A program made the position numbers and the translations under genes. A stretch of 64,000 nt of DNA, from contig JAYESD010000007.1 in the NCBI GenBank assembly GCA_036927565.1, forward strand, positions 133,274,230 through 133,338,229, in the 5' to 3' direction. Origin of the DNA: Tuctoria greenei (Eukaryota; Streptophyta; Magnoliopsida; Poales; Poaceae). Under the pieces are notes generated by a model that did no database searches, had not been told where the DNA came from, and saw only the letters and a program-made list of their open reading frames with translations. How positions within the stretch are numbered: the first letter of the stretch is position 1; each line of letters begins with the position of its first letter. Below, piece by piece: positions 11,495 to 23,000 of this stretch.

Positions 11495-14400
11495 TGTAAA
11501 ATCCCACCTTTTCCTTTCATGTGAAGTTCAGCTACAAGTTTTTTATCAAACATAATGGAGGTCAATATAGTTGTGCACATGAACTTGATCTCACTAAAAA
11601 GCTTTCTTTCTACTCATGTTTAATTTTATTAACATGAGGATTGGACTTCACCACTAATCCTAGAACAATATTAATTAAACTTTTCTGCAAAGTTGGGAAT
11701 TTAATTGAATGAAATGGCTAGGGCAAATTATATTGCAGCAATATAAAATCAAAACAAATGTAATTTGATTATGTTGCTATGTATATATGGCCCTGACAAA
11801 AAGATTTAAATCTAAGGCTCCAAACTTTTCCTTGGCCTCTTAAATATTTTAAGTAGCTTCTCGGGAAATTTTCAAGATTTTTGAAGCACGTCTTCCACTT
11901 AGTTGGACACGTACAGAGGGTTTATTTCGCGTCGATCTCAAATTTAGCTTTGCACTGAACCTTGCCCAAATCAACCCACAATTTTTCCTAAGACCTTTTA
12001 TGGTTCAGTGAGCTTTGTTTCAAAGTTTGGGGATTTATGGACCTCAGTTACTATTTAATTCAATAAGGTTTATAAACAAGTTTGGTTTCAAGTTTGATTT
12101 TTAATTTGAAACAAACTATGTCCAAATTGAAATCTGATTGCAGATTTGGGTTCCTCATATTTTTCTTAGCCTGTCTGTAAATTTTGGTAATTTTTGGGCA
12201 ATGTTTGAGGTAGAATTTAGAGGAACAGATAAGAGGGAGTAGTGGGGCCCACCTGTCAGCCAGGGAAACCGTTCACCGCCTCTGTTTTCTTTCTCCGCGC
12301 GACACCGCGACGGCTGCATGCTGCCAGTGCGCCGTTTGACCGTCGATCGTCTCCAGCTGCCCAGCCTCCTTATCTACTGCGATGAAGCCTATTTATTCAC
12401 TCCACCGTCGACCGCAATCATTCCTCGGTTCACCTTTCGCTCGCGCTGCTCCATTTCTCGCCGCCGCGACCACCTCGGTTTCGCCCGACGCTGCTCAGCC
12501 TCACTGCCGATACAAGCCTCCCTGTCCTCTGCAGTCTTTAGGAAAAAGGCGAGCCATGATCTCGTGTAGCTGCTGGTTAAATTTGAACTCATATCGTGCA
12601 TCCTAGCGTCCGTATTTCGTGAAAGACCGAAGCACTTTTATGGCTTTGAAGCTAGTTCGTCGGTTTAATTCCAATTGTATGCACAATAATTCTTTGATCC
12701 AGTTAGACAACATGATCACGTCTCCTAGTGCACCTTCCCTCCAAAAATCAGAAAGAACCATCGACTAATTAACGAGTTATCCAATTTTTCCCCTTCCGCC
12801 ATTGAAGGAGCTCAGTTCACCATTGACCTTGGTGTTGCCAGCTATGGCACGAGTTCTAGACCCTCCTAACCTCTCTCCCATGCTCCCAAGGTGCTTCCTG
12901 AGCTTTTGTATGAGAGTTTTCGCTAGGAAATCGAAGGGTCCGACATGACCGGAACCCTAGCACCCGCCGCCGCCGCAGGGAGTGGATTTCCAGTCACCCA
13001 CCGCCGTCGGGAGATGCTCCAACGTGTTTCCCGCATGAAGCTAGGGTGGGGCAGCGAGTTTCGAGACTTCCCGTGGGCTGGAAACCATCGCCGGCAAAAG
13101 CGCCGCCACGCGCCGGCGTGGGCGCCGCCGCCCGAGCCCGTGGCCAGAGGAAGAAGAAAGCAGAAGCGCGGGTCCCACCTGCCAGTGAGTGCAGCGCGGC
13201 CTAGATCAGCCTGTGGCCGGGGGATCTAGTGTGGCCACATGGAAATATTTATGGCCTCCGGTGTGGCTGACTCCTGGTTGGCTGGTTTAAATCTGGGGGG
13301 CCCAGGCGCCAAATTTAAAAGCTAAAAATTCCAAATGTATGTAGAACCATTTCCAAACTTGAAAAATCAATATCTCTCTGTAGACTGCTCCAAAAATTTT
13401 CAAACAAATTTTGTTTGAAGTCCCTTGAGCTCTAGTTTCTATTAGTATCAATTAGGTTCTGTGAAACTTAATTTTAAATTCTATAGAAAACAATCTTTCC
13501 AAATACAAATACAATTTTTCCATGTGAACTTTCCACTGGAAAAATCTCCAAAATTCACATAAAATACATTGTCCTATTATGGACTACCAGAATTAGTTTG
13601 GGAGCCATTGTGCATGTACAACCCTCTGTATAATTCAATTACCTTTTTCAGTCATTGAATTATTACAGATGTTCAGTTGCTTTATTATGTCCCAAATTTG
13701 GACTGAACCTTCCTTTAGTCATACGCTAGTTCCTGAAAAAATCTGGGATTTAATTGTCTTAGTCTCCTTGTCCTAATTCAGTTGCCAACTGAATGGTAAT
13801 TGAAAAGCAAAAATTCAATTACAAAATAATTCCAGAAATTCTTGCCAATTTTGAAATTCAATAACTCCTACACCAAGGCTTATACATTTATGAAATCAAT
13901 TTTGCTAGGACCAGGACAACCTACTCTATCGTGATCATCAACTGACAGCTATGTTCAAGCTATAGTTTCTTCTCTAAAAATTTTGGGAGTTTATTGCTTA
14001 CCATAATTTTAGAGACAACATACTACTTTATTCATCTCCTGTTCTTTGCCAGAGCTTCTATCATATTCCTTAGTATCTACCATCAATGTCCTAAAGCCAA
14101 TTAAGATCATTATCATATAATGATCACCATAGATTAAATTATGGTCTTGGTAGTAATTATTTTTCAAAGTTATTCATATACATATTATATGCATATCGTG
14201 TAGTGACCGAAGTCAAGGAGGAACCTGAGGCCTTGGAGTTACACCTGCCACATACTAACACAGACTTGGACCTGCATCCAGGCAAGCCCCGGTTTGCATT
14301 TAAGTCGTTTATAAAGTTTTGCTTTATCACTATGTTGATTAGCATATGAATTGTGCATTACGTTCAGGATGCTTGAATACTCCAGATGCATGACCCACAA

Positions 14401-15745
14401 TCCCATTGGTTAATTGGGTAGGTTGATAGCTCGACGTGTAGAACTGCTATGCTAATGTTGTAGGTGAACAGGTAGAAGTCGAATAGTTGGAATCTACTCG
14501 CGAGACAGAAATTTGATACTCATCTACACTGGCTTAATATTTATAGAAAATAACTGTTAAATCTAAACTTGAGACCGGTCAGAGATGGATAGGAAGCGGC
14601 AAGACGTGGTCTTGGTCGCATAGCTCTGACTGGTCAGTTAAGGCCCGTCTGTATGCAGCCCCTTGGAACAAGCTTGATTTGTACTGGTGACATACTGGAT
14701 ATAAGGACTCCAATAAACTGACGTAACTCGATAACTGGGATGTCGAGGCCCATTAACTCACCATCGATAGGGGTGGGTTGAGGACAGTAAGGTGTAAATC
14801 GGTCGACGGACACAAGAGGTGTTCCGTGCGGAGACCTTCTGTTCGCGGAGGTGAGACGTGTTCGGCGTTCGGGTTTCTTGTGAAAGGTGGCGATATACGA
14901 CTAGTACTGAAGTGTTACGTAGGTACTGATGTACTCGCTGACACTTCCGAACGTGCGTATGTGTCGTGTAGTCTGGGTGTGTCCGGATTGCAATCACCAT
15001 CCCTCGCGGTAATAGAGTACCACTTGTTCACTGAGTCGTGACGTAGTAAAAACTAAAGAAGCCAGAAGAATATGTTGTATTGTATTATAATTGCCTTGCA
15101 ACCTTGTGTGAATTAGAGATAGCAAAAATTAAAGTTTACAGTTTCCCCATACTTTAGCTGTAATTGCATTATGTGCTCTGGGCATATCATATCATCGGCA
15201 AAGCGTTTCTTGTTTGATTGTGGAGTCTATGATGTGCCGTGCTTGGAGAATGACATTTGCTACTTAAAACATGATTATAAGGATCCACTTGTAGGCGAGT
15301 CATTTATGCTTCACCTTACCTATGCTTAGTATCCACCCTTGCATATGTCTAGTGAGACGGGTTAGTCTTGCCGAGCCTTATGCTCATGTTTGCAGTTAAT
15401 GAGTTTTTGCAGGTTATACGATTGATGACGGGTTTGATGATGAGGCTGCACCCCCTCCAGGGTGTACAGCCGAGTGGTAACCCTGCACGCCGCCGTGATT
15501 TGAGTGTTGCTAGTGCGAAGTATCCAGGGCATGGATGACTTTTCTTTTGCATAGCTAGTGCCGAGAGCGTAGCTATGATATATAAGTTTCTTTCCTTCCG
15601 CTAGTATTGTAAAACCTCCGCTGTATGATAAATAAAAGACTTCATCTTGTATTTTATTCTCATTCTGTTCTTGTATACTGTTGGGTGTCGCATCGCACGA
15701 CACCACCCAATGCGATCCTCGGATGTCGGGATTCCGGTCCCCACA
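11495..15745 (+). repeat. LTR2 (3' LTR of element A), 4251 bp, complete
   Basis: It begins TGTAAAATCCC after the polypurine tract and ends TCCCCACA at 15745 (TG...CA). A degenerate TATA-like TATTTATT at 12390-12397 sits ~895 bp into the LTR, where LTR3 has a good TATAAATA. U3 is therefore ~0.93 kb and R-U5 is over 3.3 kb. AATAAA is at 15631-15636. Immediately after 15745 the gag of element B starts in mid-gene with no leader. No host gene is seen inside. Confidence 0.88.
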
Positions 15746-16567
15746 ATACTCGGACTTCATGTCAACGCACCCGCCGGTCTTCGTGGAGGCCGATGAACCG
15801 TTGGAGGCGGACAACTGGCTCCGCTCCATTGAAGGGAAGTTCGGTTTGGTACGAATAACCGAACATCATAAGACCCTGTTTGCGGCCCAACAACTACAAG
15901 GGTCCGCTGGTGCGTGGTGGCGCATTACCTTGCCGCACGACCAGTCAGCTATGCCGCGAGCTGGGAGGAATTCCGGGAGGCGTTTCACACCTATCACATA
16001 CCTCCCGGTGTTATGAGGAGGAAGCTTCAAGAGTTCTTGGAGCTGAAGCAAGGAGGAAGGAGTGCCTACGAATACTCCAAGATATTCAACCACTTGTCCC
16101 AATATGCTCAGGACCAAGTGAGTACTGAAGATTGGAAGCGGGAATGCTTCTATCGGGGTTTGAACCCCAAGATGAAGGACAAGCTGGCCTTGTTCAACAG
16201 CGGCAGCTTCAAGAACATGGTCAATGCCGCGATCATACAGGAGGACGCTACTAGGGAGCCGTTCTCCGACAAGAAGAAAAGGAGTGCTCCATAGGGCAGC
16301 GAAGGGGGTACTCCTCAAGAATACCGCATGGTGTATCGATCACCATCCGACCAGAGGTGGCAGCCGCCATCGCGACCACCGATTTTTCGTGGTCGCCCAT
16401 TCAACAATGCCGGCTTCCGCCCACAACAGCAACAAGGGATGATTCCGCGTGCACCTCTACCTCCACCGCGTGCATCAAGATTCCGTCCTCCATTCTGTGT
16501 CGGTCAGACCCTGTACAAATGTTATACGTGTGGACGTACGGGACACTTCTCCAAGGACTGCCCGTAG
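15746..16567 (+). pseudogene. gag of element B, 5'-truncated by element A
   Basis: It starts YSDFMSTHPPVFVEADEPLE, the same place as residue ~85 of the element A gag. One base is missing near 15918 (GTGGTGGCGC against GTGGTGGGCA), which shifts the frame. The rest of the capsid region reads from 15914 (YHIPPGVMRRKLQEFLEL). A TAG at 16292 precedes the basic linker. The zinc knuckle CYTCGRTGHFSKDC lies at 16520-16561, with a stop right after it (16565-16567). Confidence 0.83.
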
Positions 16568-17911
16568 AGCGGAGGACAGTCACTGTACCAGGGGGCAAAC
16601 CAGCCTCGCAACCAGCCCAAGAAGCCAGCCACCAGAATCGACAACGTCCACCACCTCGCCATCGAGAACGTTCCGGAAGGCGCACCCATACTCACGGGTA
16701 CGTTCTCTCTCATTGGTCATCCCGTAGTCATCCTTTTTGACTTTGGTGCCTCCCATAATTTTATTATAAATTCTTATGTCAGTCAATACTAGTTGCCTAT
16801 CTGTTCCACAGAAACCCCATATATGATTTGTTCTCTAGGAGGAAAAGTAGTCGCAGATAATATGGTCCATAGGGTACCTCTTAATCTGGGTGAGAACATA
16901 TACCCTATCTCTCTCATTATACTAGGGCATCAGAAGTTAGATGTCATCTTAGGGATGGCATGGTTGCAATACAACTGTGATATTATTGACATCGTTCCTC
17001 GGAGGATATATCTAAATTCTCTGCTCCACTCTCCCCAAACTCTCACTCTTGAGAGTAATATCCATGTGACTCCAACTGCTTATAACACCGAAGCCTATAA
17101 ACTCGAAGATATTCCAGTAGTACGTGAGTATTCGGATGTTTTCCCCGAAGATCTTCCTGGTATGCCACCAGAAAGATATGTCAAGTTTAAGATTTAACTT
17201 GTACCGGGAACAGTGCCAATCTCGAGAAAGCCGTATATGATGGCACCTAAAGAACTTGCAGAACTGAAAGAGCAGCTGACGAAACTTTTGGACAAGGGTT
17301 TCATTCATCCAAGTTCGTCACCTTGGGGCTGTTCTACATTGTTCGTGGAAAAGAAGGATAAAACATTGAGACTATGTGTGGACTATCGTCCCCTCAATGC
17401 TGTCACGATCAAGAACAAGTATCCACTACCCCGTATTGATATTATGTTCGATCAGTTGGTGGGTGCTCGGGTATTTTCGAAGATGGATCTTCGCTCTGGT
17501 TATCATCAGATCAGGATTCGACCAGAGGATATACCTAAGACAACATTCTTGACGAGGTATGGATTATATGAGTACCTTGTCATGTCCTTCGGATTAACCA
17601 ACGTACCGACCCATTTCATGTATCTCATGAATTCGGTATTCATGCCGGATTTGGACAAGTTTGTCGTGGTCTTCATCGACGACATCCTTGTATACTCAAA
17701 ATCCGAAGAAGAACATGCACAACATTTTCACATCGTGCTTCAGCGATTTCGGGACCACAAGTTGTACGCTAAGTTCAACAAATGTGAGTTATGGATCAAC
17801 TAAGTGCCATTTCTAGGGCACATCATCTCTGCCGAAGGGATTGCAGTTGATCCAAGCAAGATTAAGCAAGTACTCAAACGGGATTCTCCTAAGTCTGTGC
17901 ATGAAGTTTGA
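16568..17911 (+). pseudogene. pol of element B: protease and reverse transcriptase
   Basis: The protease motif near 16735 reads FDFGAS, with the serine of DSGA replaced. A TAG in SQY-stop-LPI follows near 16788. Another stop sits before LVPGTVP near 17196. The RT is otherwise well preserved from 17213: LRLCVDYRPLN, KMDLRSGYHQIRI and FIDDILVYSK near 17680-17710. A TAA near 17801 and the TGA at 17909-17911, shared with element A, end the segment. Confidence 0.83.
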
Positions 17912-18610
17912 AGTTTCCTAGGTTTAGCGGGATATTACCGAAGGTTCATCCCAAGCTTTTCCAAGATAGCTAAACCAATGACGGAACTTCTGAAGAAAGG
18001 AAAGAAATATACATGGACAAAGGAATGTGAGGAAGGTTTTCAAGCATTAGTAAAACACCTCACAACATCACCAGTATTAGCCCAACCAGACACAACAAGA
18101 TCTTTTGATGTTTATTTTGATGCATCTGGAATTGGTTTGGGTTGCGTATTAATGCAAGACAGAAGGGTGATCGCTTATGGATCACGGCAGCTTCGGAACC
18201 ATGAGCAGCATTATCCGACTCATGATCTTGAGCTCGCTGCCATGGTACTAGCATTAAAGATGTGGAGACACTATCTATGGGCAACCTAGTACATCTCTAC
18301 ACCGATCACAAAAGCTTGAAGTACATCTATACCTAGAAAGATTTGAATACGCAACAACGAAGATGGTTGGAGTTAATCAAAGATTATGAGATTGAGATCC
18401 ACTACCATCTCGGAGAGGCAAATGTAGTCGAAGATGCGGTAAGTCGCAAGTCCCATATCAATAACTTTCTATCACCTTGATAGAGGAAGAAGAACCGAGT
18501 CTCTACTTGGTTCCGTATGGGGCGCTCTACAATCTAGCCCTCATTCCTACCATAAGGGAGGAAATTGTGGAGGCTCAGAAGAAGGACAAGGACATATCGC
18601 ATATTCGCCA
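17912..18610 (+). pseudogene. pol of element B: RNase H
   Basis: SFLGLAGYYRRFIPSFSKIA connects RT to RNase H without the indels seen in element A. YFDASGIGLGCVLMQDRR and RQLRNHEQHYPTHDLELA are clear up to 18289. A deleted base at CTATGGGCAACC then shifts the frame. Stops follow in the KSLKYIYT block near 18332 and in the spacer. Confidence 0.78.
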
Positions 18611-19591
18611 GTGAATAAAAAAGGGGGAAATGAAGTGTTTCCGAGGTGACGATGACGGTACCATCTGGTTCAGAGACCGCATCGTGGTACCCCGCAATAT
18701 GGAACTTCGGATGAAAATTTTGGACGTAGCTCATTTGTCCAAATATTCTATTCATCCGGGCAGTAACAAATTGTACCGAGACTTGAAGAAGAAATTTTGG
18801 TGGACTCGGATGAAGAGGGAAATAACAAAGTATGTATCCGAATGTGATAGTTGTCGACGAGTGAAACCTGACCATCTGAAGGCAGCCGGACAACTACAAC
18901 CGTTAATCATACCTGCCTGGAAATGGGAGGACATCAGCATGGATTTCATTGTTGGATTACCTCTCACTTTTCGCAAACATGACTCGATTTGGGTGATAGT
19001 CGACCGACTCACCAAGTCAGCTCACTTTATTCCAGTCAATGTCAAGTATGTGGCACAACAATATGTACAGCTGTATATTGCCAGGATCTTATGCTTACAC
19101 GGAGTACCCCACACTATCATATCAGATCGTGGAACCTTGTTTGTTGCTTGATTTTGGGAGCAGCTCCACGCATCTCTGGATACCAAATTGATTCGAAGCT
19201 CAGCTTACAACCACAGACTGATGGTCAAACGGAACGAGTAAACCAAGTGCTGGAGGATATGCTCCGCGCCTGTGCCATCCTCCATGGTAAGAATTGAGAT
19301 GATCATCTACCATTGGCGGAGTTTTCATACAACAATGGTTATTAGACTAGCATCCAAATGGCACCATATGAAGCTCTCTATGGGCGGAAGTGCCGCACAC
19401 CTTTGAATTGGTGTGAATCTAGTGAACGAGTAACATATGGTATAGACTTAGTAAAGGAAGCCGAAGATCGAGTACGAGTTATTCAAGCCAACCTCAAGGT
19501 TGCTTAATCTCGCAAGAAAAGCTATGCGGACAAACGATGTCAACTGCTTCACTTTGATATCGGGGATCATGTTTACCTTCGTGTATCCCCA
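18611..19591 (+). pseudogene. pol of element B: integrase
   Basis: From 18630 one frame carries the HHCC domain (AHLSKYSIHPGSNKLY, CDSCRRVKPDH), the first Asp (MDFIVGLPL) and the second Asp (TIISDRGTLF), up to TGA 19149-19151. GQTERVNQVLEDMLRACA with the catalytic Glu follows in another frame. Further stops lie near 19298 and 19343 and at 19506 (VA-stop-SRKK). Confidence 0.8.
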
Positions 19592-19990
19592 ATGAAAGGA
19601 ATTCATCGCTTCGGAGTAAAAGGGAAGCTAGCTCCGCGTTTCATCGGACCATTCACAATAAGTGAGCAATGCGGACCTGTAGCCTATCAGCTAGAGCTGC
19701 CAGCATCGCTGTCAGGGGTGCACAATGTGTTTCACATTTCACAATTGAGAAAGTGTCTCAAGGCCCCAGCGGAAGTCCGTATGGAGGATTTGGAAGCTCT
19801 CCAACCAAATTTTACTTACTCTGAGCATCCAATCCAGATAGTCGATGAGAAGACTCGGACCACGAGAAACTGCACTTTGCATTTCTACAAGGTCTTGTGG
19901 GGAAACCACACCGCTGATGAAGCAACGTGGGAAAGCGAGGAATATCTTAGAACCAACTATCCGGACTTGTTAACGTCATATGTTCATTAG
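19592..19990 (+). pseudogene. pol of element B: integrase C-terminus and chromodomain-like tail
   Basis: The open frame reads GVKGKLAPRFIGPFTI, VHNVFHISQLRKCLKAP and the chromodomain-like HFYKVLWGNHTADEATWES, to the stop at 19988-19990. It is the 132-residue counterpart of the tail of element A at 11033-11431. Confidence 0.8.
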
Positions 19991-20039
19991 ATCTTTTCCT
20001 GTTATCCTTCCTTTGGTAATCTCGGGACGAGATTCTTTT

Positions 20040-20054
20040 AAGGGGGGGGGGGAA
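20040..20054 (+). other. Polypurine tract of element B
   Basis: AAGGGGGGGGGGGAA stands directly before TGTAAAATCCC of LTR3, identical in layout to the tract of element A. Confidence 0.88.
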
Positions 20055-23000
20055 TGTAAAATCCCACATTTTTCCTTCATATGAGGTTCAGTTGTAAGTT
20101 GGTTATCAACCCTAATGGAGACCAATTATAACCATGCTTATGAACTTGATCTCATCAATATTTCTTCCACTCATGCTTAAATTTTATTCACATGCAGAAT
20201 GGACTTCACCAATAATCTTAGATAAATTCTTTGACCTCTCTTCAAAGTTTGAAATTTTCTGAATGGAGGATCCTAGGTCAAATTAATATGCAGTACCCAA
20301 TATATATTCAAATTACATGCAAATTGAATATACTACTGTATATTTGGCCCTGTCAAAATTATTCAATTTAGAGTCCATAAATTTTTTCTATGGTTTACTA
20401 ATATTCCAAATAGACTTCCTGCAAAGTTTCAGAATATATGAACTCCATTTGCTATTTTATTTGAGACGCTTAGCAAATTCAGACCCTATTAGGAATTCAA
20501 ATTTTAAATGTCATGCAACTTAATTGAACATCAAGATTTGAATGCACCATCATGGTCAGCATGACTTGCTTGACTTATCCTCAATGTTTCACAATTTTTG
20601 GAACTCAGTTGCTATCTAATTCAGTGACACCATTGAATTTCATCCAATTTCAAATTCAAATTTTAAATTCAAATGAAACTTGCTCCAAATCAAAATCCAA
20701 TTGCAGTATCGAATTCCAGATATTTATTTGAGCCTCCCCACAAAAATCTAGAATTTTTGGATCAAGTTTGGTAGGAGAGCTGAAGTTGCAGAGAGGGGAA
20801 GTGGATAAGAGGAGGTGGGACCCACTATCAGCCAAACCCACTCGAGTGCGACCCACGGGGGTGCTCTGTATCCAGCTCTCCCCGCCGATCGATGGTGGCA
20901 GTGCGCGACACCGCGACGCGGCATGCATCCACCGAGATGCCTGCTTGCTTGCGCCGTGGCGTGCTCTCCTCACCCCTCGGCCACTATAAATACCCCCCTT
21001 GGCCGTTGTCGTTGAGCTTTACTTCGGTTCACTCCATTTTCACCGCCTCTCTTCAATCGAGCTTTCACCGACGATTGAAGCCGTTTCTCCCCAAGTTGTA
21101 AGTAGATAAAAGGCTTGTCACAACCTCCTCTACGTATTTTATTTGGTCATTGATCGTGACATAGCTTCTGCTTGGGATATTTTGAAGTTTCCCGGTCACC
21201 GTCGAGGAAGCCGCTGAGCACCTTTACTATCTCACTGTCGAGCTCCAGTTCTAGGCCATCTCCATCCTCGATCCTTTAAGCAAAAAGGTTCGCAATCCTC
21301 TCTAGTTTATGCTCACAAAATCTAAGCCTATGACATGAAGTGTAGCTCAAGTTCTTGTTCGATAACCGAATGATTTTGCAATAGGACAGCAAAGCTTCGC
21401 GCTTAAATTCATTTCATTCTTGCAATCATCCTTTAATGTGGTTAGCAGATAGCTTCTGTATGTCCTAACGAAGCTCCCTGCCCAAAAACCCTGAAAGTTA
21501 TCAACCGAGCACCTTAGATTTCGAGATTTCGCGGCCGTTCGTTGAAAAACCATACTTTGCCATTGAGCTTAGATTTGCTGGCGATATAACCCCAATCTAA
21601 CACTCAAATCATCCTACTGGTGTTCCCAGGAACCTCCCTGACCTTTTCCCGAGCCTATTACACCATTGCTGAGCATTTCCGACGAACGCCGAAACCCTAG
21701 CTCCGCCGTCACCGTTGCATCGCCGTCTCCGGCCATCGCCGACTTGATTGGACACCACCATCGGCTTGCGTGGTCAATTTTATGGTTGAGAGGTCAAGGT
21801 GAGGCTGAAAGGAGGTCGACGCACCTAAGTCCGGCGAAGCACCACCACGGTTTCGGCGAGAGACGCCGCCGCGTCGGGAGGTTGATGAAGGTGCAGGTCC
21901 CACCTGTCAACGACACCGCTCGTGTGGGATCAGTTGTGAACACGGATCAGGTGCGGCTGCGCGGGTTAATCCCGTGGCTCCCGGTGTGGCTCCGTTCTGA
22001 TTGGCCCGATTCGAATAAAGTGGGACTGGCCCCTTTATTTGAAAATTCCAATAGGAAAATAAATCCAGATTCAATCCAAACTTAGAAAATCCATAACTTC
22101 CAGTAGAATTATCCAAAAATTTCCAAATAAATATTGTTAGAACCAGCATGAAGATTACTTTCCATTGGTGCACTTGGATTTGTATGAAAAGCCATAGAAA
22201 TTTCTCTATAATTCAGATAAGCAAAATGCTTAAAGAATTCATTCCTACAGTTATGTTAATTGGAAAATCCCAATTTTGGTCAGAACACTATTGTTAGTAC
22301 ACTTGATCGCCAGTAAAAGTTTCAAGTTAATTGGACTTTGAATACTGGGTTGATAAATATTCTAAATATCTCTATAGTTATAAATTGAGAAAAATGGAAA
22401 ATCAATTTCTAGAAATTTACCCAAACTTGAAAAATCAGTTTCTCCCTCTAGGAAGCTTAGAAAATAGTGAAACAAATTTTCCTAGAACCAGTGAGATCCC
22501 CTCTACATGATACAACCCATGGTAGCTATGATAGGTCTCCAAAAATTTCAACAAAAATTTAGAGAAGATTATTGCTCACCATAATTCTTAAGAACAACAA
22601 ACATCCTTGATCATCTCCTGTTCTTTGCAAGAATCTTCTCTATAGTCACTAGTATCTACCATAAAAGTCCCAAAGCCAATTAAGATAATTATCCTATTTT
22701 CATCCTAGGATTTCACATCACCTCAAGCATATTAATTATTTTTCAAAGTCATTCATACCTAGTATATACATATCGTGTAGTAGCTGAAATCGAGGAGCAG
22801 TCGGAAGCTTTGGAGGTCCAGCTGCCAGAAACTAACATAGGCTTAGACTCGCACTCAGGCAAGCTCCGGTTTGCATTTAAGTTCCTTAGAGTGTTTTGCA
22901 GTTTTATTTCACCCTACGTCTTCAGATGATTGTGCATTACGTTTAAGGTGTTTGACATCCACTTGCATGGCCCACAAATCCTATGGAGTCTTGGGTAGGT

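Larger units (their letters stand above)
414..15745 (+). mobile_element. Element A: Ty3/gypsy chromovirus with very long LTRs, degenerate
   Basis: The order is LTR1, tRNA-Met primer site, long leader, ORF0, gag, protease, RT, RNase H, integrase, chromodomain-like tail, polypurine tract, LTR2, all on the plus strand. The domain order and chromodomain place it among chromoviruses. The very long LTRs suggest the Del/Tekay lineage, which is inference. The first ~930 bp of LTR1 lie beyond CACTA-1, outside the window. In a hand comparison of ~390 bp (2401-2790 against the matching part of LTR2) I count about 24 differences, roughly 6%, so the insertion is not recent. The interior has many stops and frameshifts. 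Confidence 0.88.

Noticed and set aside
935..13229. 94-codon ORF present in LTR1 (935-1219) and LTR2 (12945-13229) as a possible conserved LTR gene
   Set aside because: The two versions differ at about 14 of 94 residues while the DNA differs by only ~6%. That is what unconstrained DNA gives, and LTR3 lacks the ORF.
2760..15041. Matching ORFs 2760-2969 and 14778-15041 in the LTRs
   Set aside because: They simply reflect LTR homology. Lengths differ, composition is arbitrary and LTR3 does not keep the frame.
11495..20054. LTR1-interior-LTR2-interior-LTR3 as a simple unequal-recombination tandem
   Set aside because: The second interior starts in mid-gag exactly at the LTR2 end, and LTR3 is much more diverged than LTR1/LTR2. 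Nested insertion fits better, though upstream sequence is needed.
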